From an uncultured Slackia sp. (GTDB taxonomy: Bacteria; Actinomycetota; Coriobacteriia; Coriobacteriales; Eggerthellaceae): a stretch of 64,000 nucleotides of DNA. The stretch spans positions 25,928 to 89,927 of the forward strand of contig CAKUIK010000003.1 of the NCBI GenBank assembly GCA_934661005.1, given 5' to 3'. Each line of letters opens with the position of its first letter. The stretch's first letter is position 1. The position numbers and the translations under genes are program-made. Below are positions 17,376 through 25,083 of the stretch, one piece after another. The notes under the pieces were generated by a model. That model had not been told where the DNA came from, did not search any database, and was given only the letters and a program-made list of their open reading frames with translations.

Positions 17376-17498
17376 CTATGAAATCACGTAGAAATTAGGT
17401 GGGGAAACGTGAGGAAATTGCAATTCTCGAATGGCATATGCGCGCGCTGACTTTCATAATGCTGGGCTTGTTGGGCTATGCGAGGAAAGGAGCGCGGC

Positions 17499-18398
17499 GT
17501 GATTGAGTCGAATGCCCGTGTCGGTTTCGTTGGCGCAGGCAAGGTAGGCGTGGCGCTCGGGGAGCTGTTCCGGGGCTGCGGTATCGCGGTTTCTGGATAC
17601 GCCTCGTTGCTGGCGTGCGATGCTCAGTCGGCGGCAAAGAAGACGTCATCTGTTGCTTTTGACAATGCTGCCGATGTAATTGAAGCGTCCGACGTGATTT
17701 TCTTCACGGTGCCCGATGGCGAGATTTCAAACGCATGGAACAGCCTCGTGGCTTCATATGGGGCTGCGGCGGCCGATGCGTTGTTCGGCAAAATCGTGTG
17801 CCATTGCTCGGGAACTTTGCCCGCTGCCGCATTAACTGACGCGGCGGAATATGGCGCGCATGCCGCTTCGGTGCATCCGCTTTTCGCCATCTCGGGCGGG
17901 GGAAGCGCCCAGGCGAAAATCGGTTCCGCGCTCTTCACGCTCGAGGGCGACGCGTCGGCTCTTGCGGCGGTGTCGACCCTGCTCGATGCATGCGAGGTTC
18001 GCCATAGGCAGATCGCTTCGTGCGATAAGCCGCTCTATCATGCGGCGGCGGTGTGCGCGAGCAATTTGGCTGTGGGGCTTTTCGCGAGTGCGCAGACGAT
18101 GCTCGAGCGATGCGGCTTCGATGCCGACGAGGCTCGCGGTGCGCTGCGCCCGCTGTTTGTGGGCAATTGCGAATCTATTGCCGAGCGAGGCCCCGTCGAT
18201 GCCCTTACGGGTCCCATCGAGCGCAACGACAGCGAAACCGTGATGGGCCACTTGCTGGCGTTTCGCGAAGATCCGACGCTGCTGAAAGAACGCGACGCTT
18301 ATACCGCTCTTTCGCGCGTCGTGGTCGAAATTGCCGCCGCGAAGCACCCCGAGCGGGATTACTCGCAGCTCGCAGAGATTCTGAGGGCCGCTCGATAA
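17499..18398 (+). CDS. panG: Rossmann-fold/DUF2520 protein, candidate ketopantoate reductase PanG
   Basis: The N-terminus (VGFVGAGKVGVALGELF) is a dinucleotide-binding Rossmann fold, and the C-terminal half is the all-helical DUF2520-like domain (HAASVHPLFAIS, then YHAAAVCASN). This two-domain pair (COG5495-like) includes PanG, the non-homologous ketopantoate reductase that replaces PanE. It lies directly upstream of panB, panC and panD, and no PanE or IlvC is seen here, so reduction of ketopantoate to pantoate is the most likely role. The GTG at 17499 is chosen because GAGGAAAGGAG precedes it. The fold is firm; the PanG role is inferred from context. Confidence 0.72.
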   Translation: MIESNARVGFVGAGKVGVALGELFRGCGIAVSGYASLLACDAQSAAKKTSSVAFDNAADVIEASDVIFFTVPDGEISNAWNSLVASYGAAAADALFGKIVCHCSGTLPAAALTDAAEYGAHAASVHPLFAISGGGSAQAKIGSALFTLEGDASALAAVSTLLDACEVRHRQIASCDKPLYHAAAVCASNLAVGLFASAQTMLERCGFDADEARGALRPLFVGNCESIAERGPVDALTGPIERNDSETVMGHLLAFREDPTLLKERDAYTALSRVVVEIAAAKHPERDYSQLAEILRAAR

Positions 18399-18469
18399 GC
18401 GCTGAAAACGACAAGAGGGAAGGAAGGGCCAGGGCGCGTGTCCCGACCCGAATAAGGAAGGCGAATATC

Positions 18470-19297
18470 ATGAAGAATACTGCCGCAACGTTTGCCGCCG
18501 CCAAGGCGAAAGGCGAAAAGCTCTCGATGCTCACCGCATATGACTATTCTACGGCGAAACTCGAAGACGAGTCGGGCATCAACGGCATTCTGGTTGGCGA
18601 CTCGCTGGGCAACGTTGTGCTTGGCTATGAGGATACCGTTTCGGTAACCATGGAAGACATGATTCACCACGGCGCAGCTGTTGCTCGTGGCGCGAAAAAC
18701 GCTCTTGTCGTTGTCGATATGCCTTTCATGAGCTACGAAGTGACCGTCGAGGAAGCCGTGCGCAATGCGGGTCGTCTTATGAAAGAGGGCCGCGCGGGTG
18801 CCGTGAAACTCGAGGGCGGTGTGCGCGTTGCTGAGCAGATTCGCGCCATCGTGAAGGCCGGCATTCCCGTTATGGGCCATATTGGCCTTACGCCTCAGTC
18901 GATTAACGTTTTCGGCGGCTTCAAAGTGCAGGGTAAAAGCGAGGAGGCCGCCCGCGCTCTGCTCGCCGATGCTAAGGCGGTTGAGGAAGCCGGTGCATTC
19001 GCCGTTGTAATTGAGGCGGTTCCCGCCGCCCTTGCCCAAATGATTACCGACGCCGTTTCGATTCCGACCATCGGCATTGGTGCGGGCGCTGGTTGCGACG
19101 GCCAGATTCTCGTTTATCAGGATATGCTCGGCATGTTCAGCGACTTCACCCCGAAATTCGTGAAGCGCTACGCAAATGTGGGCGAAGTCATGCGTGAGGC
19201 GTTTGCGAATTACGCAGCCGAGGTCGCATCGGGCGCATTCCCCACTGAAGAGCACACCTATAAAATCAAGGACGACGTGCTCGAGAAGCTGTACTAA
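18470..19297 (+). CDS. panB: 3-methyl-2-oxobutanoate hydroxymethyltransferase
   Basis: PanB (275 residues) transfers a hydroxymethyl group from methylene-THF to ketoisovalerate, giving ketopantoate. Conserved blocks are MLTAYDYSTAKL, GDSLGNVVLGYEDT, GHIGLTPQS and IGIGAGAGCDGQILV. The ATG at 18470 follows AAGGAAGG. It is 71 bases after panG and 98 before panC, on the same strand. Confidence 0.96.
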   Translation: MKNTAATFAAAKAKGEKLSMLTAYDYSTAKLEDESGINGILVGDSLGNVVLGYEDTVSVTMEDMIHHGAAVARGAKNALVVVDMPFMSYEVTVEEAVRNAGRLMKEGRAGAVKLEGGVRVAEQIRAIVKAGIPVMGHIGLTPQSINVFGGFKVQGKSEEAARALLADAKAVEEAGAFAVVIEAVPAALAQMITDAVSIPTIGIGAGAGCDGQILVYQDMLGMFSDFTPKFVKRYANVGEVMREAFANYAAEVASGAFPTEEHTYKIKDDVLEKLY

Positions 19298-19395
19298 AGA
19301 AAACGGCGCAGTGGCCCGAAGGAAAGCGTGTCGCTGCGATTTGATAGATTGCCAGGAGCGCGCATGCGCTCAAACATCCCGAAGAAAGAAGAACG

Positions 19396-20241
19396 ATGAA
19401 CATCGCTTATACCGTGGAAGACGTGAAGTCGCAGGTTCGCGAATGGAAGAAGGAAGGCCTTACCGTTGGCCTCGTGCCCACCATGGGTTATTTGCACGAA
19501 GGCCACGAGAGCTTGATCAAGCGTGCCGTCGCGGAAAACGATCGCGTCGTGGTGAGCGTGTTTTTGAACCCCACGCAATTTGCCCCCAACGAAGACCTCG
19601 CGAGCTATCCTCGCGATTTCGAAGCCGATACGAAACTGTGCGAAGGGGCTGGCGCGGCTCTGGTTTTCCATCCCGAGCCGTCTGAGATGTACGCGGAGGA
19701 CGCGTGTACGTTCGTCGACATGAACGCCGTCACCAAGGAACTGTGCGGAAAGAGCCGTCCGATTCACTTCCGCGGCGTGTGCACCGTTGTGAACAAGCTC
19801 ATGAATATTTCCATGGCCGATCGCGCGTACTTCGGCCAGAAAGACGCGCAGCAGCTCGCCGTTATTCGTCGCATGGTTCGCGATTTGAATATGAACGTTG
19901 AAGTTGTGGGCTGCCCCATCATTCGCGAGGCTGACGGTTTGGCGAAAAGCTCGCGCAACACCTACCTTTCCGAAGAAGAGCGTAAGGCGGGTCTGGTTTT
20001 GTCGCAGGCCGTGAAGTTGGGCCAGAAGCTTGTCGCCGAAGGCGAGAAGTCTGCTGCTGCGGTCACCGGCGCTATGAGCGAGCTCATTTCTGCGGAACCT
20101 CTCGCAAAGATTGACTACGTCTCTATGGTATCGTGGGATTCCATCGAGCCCGTCGAAACCATTGAAGGCCCTGTGCTCGTTGCCATGGCGGTCTACATTG
20201 GCAAAACCCGCCTGATTGACAACTTCATTTACGAAGGATAA
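19396..20241 (+). CDS. panC: Pantoate-beta-alanine ligase
   Basis: PanC (281 residues) joins pantoate and beta-alanine with ATP. It has VPTMGYLHEGHESLI (HIGH-like ATP site), FLNPTQF, FGQKDAQQ and SSRNTYLS (KMSKS-like). A GAAGAAAGAAG run precedes the ATG. It ends only 10 bases before hairpin element C, which separates it from panD. Confidence 0.96.
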   Translation: MNIAYTVEDVKSQVREWKKEGLTVGLVPTMGYLHEGHESLIKRAVAENDRVVVSVFLNPTQFAPNEDLASYPRDFEADTKLCEGAGAALVFHPEPSEMYAEDACTFVDMNAVTKELCGKSRPIHFRGVCTVVNKLMNISMADRAYFGQKDAQQLAVIRRMVRDLNMNVEVVGCPIIREADGLAKSSRNTYLSEEERKAGLVLSQAVKLGQKLVAEGEKSAAAVTGAMSELISAEPLAKIDYVSMVSWDSIEPVETIEGPVLVAMAVYIGKTRLIDNFIYEG

Positions 20242-20250
20242 TCTTTAGAT

Positions 20251-20407
20251 TTCGCTCGGAACGCGCCGAGCGGCTCCGCTTGGAGCCACGGCTCGCTACC
20301 GTTCGCTTCGCTTACTATGCGCTCGCCTGGCTGCGCTTAGCTTTGGACTAAAGCAAATTTGAGCGCAGACGGCTCCAATCAGAGCCGCCCGGCGCGTTCC
20401 GAGCGAA
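20251..20407 (-). repeat. Large hairpin element, copy C (dispersed family, reverse orientation)
   Basis: Arms 20251-20287 and 20371-20407 are 37 nt; the outer 18 (TTCGCTCGGAACGCGCCG) pair perfectly and the inner 19 have three mismatches. Read on the minus strand, the core has CTGCGCT...AGCGCAG, GCGAGCGCATAGTAAG, GC-GAA-GC and GAACGGTAGCGAGCCGTGG. It starts 9 bases after the panC stop. Confidence 0.85.
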
Positions 20408-20429
20408 GCATTCCCGAACTTGTAAAAAA

Positions 20430-20577
20430 CGATTCGGTTCGAATAGATGTCAGCGAGCGGAATCGTGGTGTGCCGAATCGGCGTGAAGCCAAGCCGCCGC
20501 GTATTGAAAATACGCAAGGTGAAGGCTGAACGTCGAGGCGGCCGCCACAATTCCGCGCAGCGTCGAGCCGTATCGTT
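20430..20577. repeat. Second large imperfect hairpin between panC and panD
   Basis: ACGATTCGGTTCGA (20430) pairs with TCGAGCCGTATCGT (to 20577), and GCGGAATCGTGGTGTGCCG (20459-20477) pairs imperfectly with CGGCCGCCACAATTCCGC (20540-20557). The tip contains GCGTATT/AATACGC. Its core does not match copies A-E. TACGCAAGGTGAAGGCTGAAC in its right half resembles a stretch at 30636. No gene is seen here. Confidence 0.55.
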
Positions 20578-20604
20578 TGCCGAAAGGCAAACGAAAGGAT
20601 ACTA

Positions 20605-20997
20605 ATGCAACTCAATATGCTCAAGGGAAAAATTCACCGTGCTACCGTTGTTCAGGCCGAGCTTGACTACGTGGGCAGCATCACCATCGATGAAGACCTC
20701 ATGGAGGCTTCGGGCATTCTGGAATACGAGAAGGTCCAAATCGTCGATGTGAACAACGGCCAGCGCTTCGAGACGTATGTCATTGCCGGTGAAGCCGGTT
20801 CTGGCATGATTTGCCTGAACGGCGCTGCGGCGCGCAACGTTTCAGTGGGCGACAAGGTCATCATCATGTGCTATTGCCAGATGTCTCCCGAGGAAGTGTC
20901 CTCCAATCCGCCGCGCGTCGTGTTCGTCGACGACGACAATAAGATCGCGCGTGTGACGCGTTACGAAAAACATGGTCTTCTGAAAGACATGGAATAG
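20605..20997 (+). CDS. panD: Aspartate 1-decarboxylase
   Basis: PanD (130 residues) makes beta-alanine from aspartate. It is made as a proenzyme that self-cleaves at Gly24-Ser25 in YVGSITID to create the pyruvoyl cofactor. NGAAARNVSVGDKVIIM is the conserved C-terminal part. GAAAGGAT precedes the ATG. It supplies the second substrate for PanC. Confidence 0.96.
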   Translation: MQLNMLKGKIHRATVVQAELDYVGSITIDEDLMEASGILEYEKVQIVDVNNGQRFETYVIAGEAGSGMICLNGAAARNVSVGDKVIIMCYCQMSPEEVSSNPPRVVFVDDDNKIARVTRYEKHGLLKDME

Positions 20998-21070
20998 CAG
21001 ACGGGCCGCGAAAGCGGCCTTCGTTGTTTATAATGCAGTGGTTTGAAAGAGTCGAATGGGGGAGTTCGAT

Positions 21071-21757
21071 ATGGTGAATCGCCAGCGCGATTTGGAGGGC
21101 AAGCGGGTTTTGGTAACCGCGGGTCCCACGCAGGAGGCCATTGATCCGGTGCGCTTTATTTCCAATCACTCTACGGGCCGCATGGGCTACGCCATCGCTG
21201 AAGTGGCGCGCGACCGCGGCGCGCAGGTGGTGCTTGTAAGCGGACCTGTTTCGCTCGAGGCGCCCGAAGGCGTCGAGCTCGTGAACATCGTGAGCGCGCA
21301 AGACCTTTTCGATGCCGTGAGTTCTCGCTATCTCGAATGCGACGCCGTTATCGCCGCTGCTGCGGTGGCCGACTATCGCCCGAAAACGGTTGCCGATAAT
21401 AAGATGAAGAAAAAAGACGGCGACCTGTCTATCGAACTCGAGCGCACGCCCGATACGCTTTCCTGGCTTGGCGCACATCGCGTGGCCGAGCAGCGTTTGT
21501 GCGGCTTCTCGATGGAAACGTGCAATGTACTCGAAAACTCGCGCGGCAAACTTACGCGCAAGAATGTCGATATGATTTGCGCGAACAGCTTGCGCGAGGA
21601 AGGCGCTGGCTTCGGCACGGCGACGAATCATCTTACGCTCATCTCTCGAGAGCGCGAGGTCGACCTGCCCATGCTTTCGAAGGCCGATGCGGCAGACGCG
21701 CTTTTGACGGAGCTGTTCTCGCTTGAGCCGCTTCCTGCATCGACGGAAGGGGAGTAG
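21071..21757 (+). CDS. coaB: Phosphopantothenate-cysteine ligase, CoaB domain only
   Basis: This 228-residue protein matches the C-terminal half of bifunctional CoaBC: KRVLVTAGPTQEAIDPVRFISNHSTGRMG at the start (nucleotide site), then AAAVADYRP and NMICANSL-like DMICANSL. The N-terminal CoaC decarboxylase domain is absent, and the preceding 73 bases cannot encode it, so CoaC must be elsewhere. The ATG at 21071 has GGGGGAG six bases upstream. It is 2 bases before coaX. Confidence 0.9.
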   Translation: MVNRQRDLEGKRVLVTAGPTQEAIDPVRFISNHSTGRMGYAIAEVARDRGAQVVLVSGPVSLEAPEGVELVNIVSAQDLFDAVSSRYLECDAVIAAAAVADYRPKTVADNKMKKKDGDLSIELERTPDTLSWLGAHRVAEQRLCGFSMETCNVLENSRGKLTRKNVDMICANSLREEGAGFGTATNHLTLISREREVDLPMLSKADAADALLTELFSLEPLPASTEGE

Positions 21758-21759
21758 TC

Positions 21760-22527
21760 ATGCTGCTTACGGTTGATATTGGCAACACCAATGTGGTGAT
21801 GGGCCTTATGCCTACGCGCGGCGAGCTTGCAAGCCAACTGCGTTTTCCCACCGACAAACGTCGCACGGTGCGCGAATTCATGGATGGCTTCGAGGCGCTC
21901 GTTGCCATGCACGGCTTCGATTTCTCCGATGTGACCGGCGCTGTTGTCTCTTCCGTCGTGCCAGAGCTCACGGAATCGGTTGTAGCTTCGGTTCGCGCGA
22001 AAACGAACCTCGAGCCGCTTGTGGTGAACTACCAAATGAATTTGGGGTTCTCCATCGACATGGACACGCCCGAGCGTTTGGGCGTCGACATGATCGCCGA
22101 TGCGGCGGGCGCCGTGAACGATTACGACGGCGCGCTCGCGATTTTCGACATGGGCACGGCCACCACGTGCTCGGTGCTCACGAGCGATCGCACGTATATC
22201 GGCTCCATCATTTATCCTGGCGTGGTTATTTCGCAGGACGCGCTCACTGCTCAGTGTTCGCAGTTGCCGTTTATCAAGTTTGAAAAGCCGAAAGGCCTTA
22301 TTGGCAAGAACACCGTCGAGTGCATGTATTCGGGTGTGCTGTATTCCAATGCGGCCACCATCGATGGCCTGATCGACCGCATTGCCGATGAACTGGGCGA
22401 GCCGGTGACCGCCATTGCGACGGGCGGTGTGAGCCGCATGATCGTTCCCGCATGCCGCCGCGAAATCGTGCATGACCCGAACCTGTTGCTGAAGGGGCTC
22501 TGGGACCTCTATAAGTTGAATGCCTAA
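21760..22527 (+). CDS. coaX: Type III pantothenate kinase
   Basis: CoaX (255 residues) phosphorylates pantothenate, the first committed step to CoA. It has the ASKHA-fold phosphate-1 motif LLTVDIGNTNVVMG, TPERLGVDMIADAAGA, and FDMGTATTC followed by GSIIYPGV. Type III kinases typically need a monovalent cation and resist CoA feedback. It follows coaB by 2 bases. Confidence 0.96.
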   Translation: MLLTVDIGNTNVVMGLMPTRGELASQLRFPTDKRRTVREFMDGFEALVAMHGFDFSDVTGAVVSSVVPELTESVVASVRAKTNLEPLVVNYQMNLGFSIDMDTPERLGVDMIADAAGAVNDYDGALAIFDMGTATTCSVLTSDRTYIGSIIYPGVVISQDALTAQCSQLPFIKFEKPKGLIGKNTVECMYSGVLYSNAATIDGLIDRIADELGEPVTAIATGGVSRMIVPACRREIVHDPNLLLKGLWDLYKLNA

Positions 22528-22631
22528 GCTCTTCTCGAAAGTCGTTAAAAGCGCCATGCATCCAGAACTCGGGCGGAAATCGGTGCTCATCGGTCGTTGG
22601 TGGCGAGATTCCGCGCATTGTCTGGGTTTTC

Positions 22632-22659
22632 TTCACGTGCGTGCGCAAGCTGATACAAT
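22632..22659 (+). promoter_or_regulatory. Probable adk promoter
   Basis: TTCACG (22632) and TACAAT (22654-22659) are 16 bases apart, with the adk ATG 33 bases downstream. Confidence 0.5.
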
Positions 22660-22691
22660 GGGGCCACTGCATAAGTTGAAAGGACTTACGA

Positions 22692-23318
22692 ATGAATATC
22701 GTGTTGTTGGGCGCCCCGGGCGCCGGCAAGGGTACGCAGGCCGCCAAGCTGGTTGAGGAATTCGCCACGCCTCACATTTCCACGGGCGACATTCTGCGCG
22801 CCGCGGTGAAGAACCAGACCGAGCTCGGCAAGAAGGCCAAGGGCTACATGGATGCGGGCGATCTGGTTCCCGATAGCCTGATCATCGACCTCATGGACGA
22901 GCGCCTGCGCGAGCCCGACTGCGAGAAGGGCTTCATTCTCGACGGCTTCCCGCGCACCACGGCTCAGGCTGTGGCCCTCGACGACATGCTGGCCCGCCTC
23001 GAGTGCCCGCTCGACGCAGCGCTGCTCGTCGACGTTGACCCTGAGGTTATCATCAAGCGCCTCACCGAGCGTCGCTGCTGCAAAGAATGCGGCTACATCG
23101 GCACCGCTGCCGATGCCACCTGCCCGAAATGCGACGGCGAGATGTATCAGCGCGACGACGACAACGAGGCCACGGTTCGCAATCGCCTCGACGTCTACGC
23201 CAAGAGCACGAGTCCGCTTATCGACTATTACAAGGGCAAGGGCCTGCTGAAGAGCGTCGACGGCGATCGCCCGGTCGATACCGTCTACGCCGACGTGAAA
23301 GCTCTGCTCGGCCTGTAA
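22692..23318 (+). CDS. adk: Adenylate kinase, zinc-lid type
   Basis: Adk (208 residues) interconverts AMP, ADP and ATP. The P-loop is GAPGAGKGT at residues 7-15; FPRTTAQ is the AMP-site motif. The long lid carries four Cys (CCKECG ... CPKC), so it is probably zinc-stabilised as in Gram-positives. AAAGGA precedes the ATG. It normally follows secY; here the CoA genes lie between. Confidence 0.97.
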   Translation: MNIVLLGAPGAGKGTQAAKLVEEFATPHISTGDILRAAVKNQTELGKKAKGYMDAGDLVPDSLIIDLMDERLREPDCEKGFILDGFPRTTAQAVALDDMLARLECPLDAALLVDVDPEVIIKRLTERRCCKECGYIGTAADATCPKCDGEMYQRDDDNEATVRNRLDVYAKSTSPLIDYYKGKGLLKSVDGDRPVDTVYADVKALLGL

Positions 23319-23338
23319 TTCGACTGCTAAACAAAACT

Positions 23339-23396
23339 GGGACAGTTTCCTCGTAAGTAACTGTCCCACCGCGCCTCCTTCGGGAGGCGCTTTTTA
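23339..23396 (+). terminator. Hairpin plus intrinsic terminator after adk
   Basis: GGGACAGTT pairs with AACTGTCCC (23339-23367). Next to it GCGCCTCC pairs with GGAGGCGC around TTCG (23371-23390), followed by TTTTTA. The right half of the second hairpin recurs at 28208. Confidence 0.92.
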
Positions 23397-23421
23397 TGAT
23401 TCGAACGAATTGACGAAAACC

Positions 23422-23685
23422 CTAATCGCCGCTGCGATCCATATCATTTTTTAAGTTGTCAATCGAAGCGATAATCTCTTTTCCTGCAGCATAAAGGAGC
23501 CTTCCATCTTCGGTCGGCTCAATTCTCCCATTTCGTCGTAGGACGAGAGTGGCATTGGTTGTTTTCTCTAGCGATCTTACGGCTTTCGATATGCCTTCGG
23601 GACTCATGTAATGCTTGTCTGCAGCCGCGGCATAGCTGCCCTCGTCAATCGCCGAAATAAAGAAACGTACATGGTCGGTGTTCAA
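23422..23685 (-). CDS. Stand-alone LysR-type HTH protein (no effector domain)
   Basis: The 87 residues match the N-terminal winged helix of LysR regulators (HVRFFISAIDEGSYAAAA, then SPEGISKAVRSLE). They end where the effector-binding domain should begin, with a short linker helix. The TTG start at 23685 has AGGAGG six bases upstream. Its -10 box (TATAAT, minus strand, 23732-23737) lies inside a perfect 10-bp inverted repeat, suggesting self-regulation. It diverges from the secreted-protein/ABC cluster and probably controls it. It could be a truncated gene, but the clean start and stop argue for a working small regulator. Confidence 0.7.
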   Translation of the reverse strand: MNTDHVRFFISAIDEGSYAAAADKHYMSPEGISKAVRSLEKTTNATLVLRRNGRIEPTEDGRLLYAAGKEIIASIDNLKNDMDRSGD

Positions 23686-23720
23686 TAGGGCCTCCTAAAG
23701 TTGATTTTGACATGGCCCAT

Positions 23721-23747
23721 GCGACTCTTCGATTATAGAAGAGTCGC
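23721..23747. promoter_or_regulatory. Operator overlapping the HTH gene promoter
   Basis: GCGACTCTTC and GAAGAGTCGC form a perfect 10-bp inverted repeat with a 7-nt centre. The centre holds TATAAT read on the minus strand, i.e. the -10 box of the HTH gene. Confidence 0.6.
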
Positions 23748-23790
23748 CTGTATCGATGGATTGAATTCGGCGCATGGCTCATATGCTGTT

Positions 23791-23847
23791 CGAACGGTTC
23801 GCCTTTGCGTTTCTCCAAACGGTTTGTCCGTTCGCCCAAACGTTTGG
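23791..23847. promoter_or_regulatory. Array of three short palindromes upstream of the secreted-protein gene
   Basis: CGAACGGTTCG (23791-23801), CAAACGGTTTG (23816-23826) and CCAAACGTTTGG (23836-23847) are palindromes of similar form, centred 20-25 bases apart. They lie in the divergent intergenic region and look like tandem operator sites. Confidence 0.5.
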
Positions 23848-23884
23848 TTCGCTTCGTAGAACGATTTCTGCCTTTATGATTCTT

Positions 23885-23914
23885 GTAGGGAAATCGCCAT
23901 GGAGATTTCCCTAC
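23885..23914 (+). promoter_or_regulatory. 11-bp inverted repeat just before the secreted-protein start
   Basis: GTAGGGAAATC pairs perfectly with GATTTCCCTAC across GCCATGGA. It ends 28 bases before the ATG, so it would lie in the 5' leader or form an operator. Confidence 0.45.
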
Positions 23915-23941
23915 CGCATGGTTAACAAGAAAGGGGTTACG

Positions 23942-24364
23942 ATGACACAATTGAAGAGGCGGGCTATGGGTTTTGTTCTTTGCGCTGGTTTTGTTCTTGC
24001 GGCATTGCCCGCAACTATTGCCTATGCAGGCAATAGCGCCGATACGCCTTACATTTTTAACTTAGCATACAATGCAAGTGCCGATACCGAGTGGAGGGCG
24101 AAGTACGACCCCACTTCATCCTATATTAACTGCCAGAGTAACACTGGCGTGACATATGTCCAATCAAACGGCGCTCAAAAGGGTTCCGTCTACACATGGG
24201 GTCCGACGTATCCTGTTGGAATTGGGTCTCAATACCTTATTAATTATGTCTGGGAAAATCGTCCCGAGAAAGATGTGTCGGCATACTGCTTCCTTCGTTT
24301 TCATAATTATGACTACAACAAAGTTGTGAGGACCCAGGGTCTATGGAGTCCCGATAGCGTTTAG
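23942..24364 (+). CDS. Small secreted protein (DUF2712-like)
   Basis: This 140-residue protein has a clear Sec signal peptide (basic start, hydrophobic core GFVLCAGFVLAALPATIA, cleavage near AYAG). The mature part of about 110 residues is polar and aromatic-rich and ends NYDYNKVVRTQGLWSPDSV. The layout (FNL near the start, a GSQYLI block, a GLWSPDS end) recalls DUF2712 proteins of Firmicutes, of unknown function. The ATG at 23942 follows AAAGGGG; further upstream in-frame ATGs would hide the signal peptide. Codon use is more AT-rich than neighbouring housekeeping genes. With the following ABC genes it could be an exported peptide or bacteriocin-like product; that is inference. Confidence 0.7.
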   Translation: MTQLKRRAMGFVLCAGFVLAALPATIAYAGNSADTPYIFNLAYNASADTEWRAKYDPTSSYINCQSNTGVTYVQSNGAQKGSVYTWGPTYPVGIGSQYLINYVWENRPEKDVSAYCFLRFHNYDYNKVVRTQGLWSPDSV

Positions 24365-24420
24365 GCTATTGGTGCGGGCGTGGGCCACCGCGCCCGCTCG
24401 TTTGAAGAACGGGGTGAAGC

Positions 24421-25083
24421 GTGGTATCGGATAGAAAGAGAAAAACAGGGCTGAGAATTCTCCTTCTCGTCGTCATTCTTGTGTTCTTTTTCGCTTCGGC
24501 GGGAAGGATTAAAGGGGTAAACGAGTCAGTGTCGTCTTTGGATTCAGTCGCGGTTTCTGGAAGCTATGAAGCTGGGCTCGATTTGAAAGAGTATGTTGAG
24601 GACGAGAAGATCTCCCTGTCTGGCATGACCGTCGACGCGCAGCTTATTCCCGAAGGAATAACGTATCTTGTATCTAACGCGCGCATCGAGTCGGAGTCTG
24701 ACGCTATGGAGGACCATCCGGGGTGGACGGGCGTAACGTATAGCTCAGAATACTTGAAATACGATGAGCCACTTTTCTTGTTGGTCGACATAACTATAGA
24801 GAACAATACTGGAGATGCGTATCAGCCCGTTTGGCTTAATTTGGAGGCTGGGTCGTGGTCTACGGTGCGTTATCCCGACCTTATGCTTTTGGAAAACAAC
24901 GCCAAGGACAAAGCGGATTTTATCGTTGCGGCGGGCGAAACCAGGGTGTTTACGATTCCTTATGAACTGTGGGAGCCAACTTTTTCTAAAACGCAATGGA
25001 CCCATGTTTACGCTTTGGACTATTCGCTGACCTGTTTGGACTATCCACGTAAAGTCTTGGTTCATCTTGCGGTGGGTGATTGA
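24421..25083 (+). CDS. Membrane-anchored extracellular protein (DUF5027-like)
   Basis: The 220 residues start with a basic stretch and one hydrophobic anchor (LRILLLVVILVFFFASAG), then an extracellular domain with ITYLVSNARIESE and LFLLVDITIENNTG. The pattern of an Ig-like beta domain with LLVDITIENN recalls DUF5027 proteins, which occur beside ABC transporters. There is no lipobox Cys. It starts GTG at 24421, after GGGGTGAAGC. It overlaps the next gene by 4 bases. Confidence 0.65.
   Translation: MVSDRKRKTGLRILLLVVILVFFFASAGRIKGVNESVSSLDSVAVSGSYEAGLDLKEYVEDEKISLSGMTVDAQLIPEGITYLVSNARIESESDAMEDHPGWTGVTYSSEYLKYDEPLFLLVDITIENNTGDAYQPVWLNLEAGSWSTVRYPDLMLLENNAKDKADFIVAAGETRVFTIPYELWEPTFSKTQWTHVYALDYSLTCLDYPRKVLVHLAVGD

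Noticed and set aside
20251..20577. CRISPR array
   Set aside because: Repeats are inverted and unequal, not regular direct repeats with spacers; no cas genes are seen.
22520..22756. Short plus-strand frame between coaX and adk
   Set aside because: It overlaps the adk start and promoter, has no Shine-Dalgarno and no recognisable features.
23942..24364. Lactococcin 972-type bacteriocin
   Set aside because: Size, signal peptide and ABC neighbours fit, but the mature sequence ends GLWSPDSV and fits DUF2712 better; kept only as bacteriocin-like in a loose sense.
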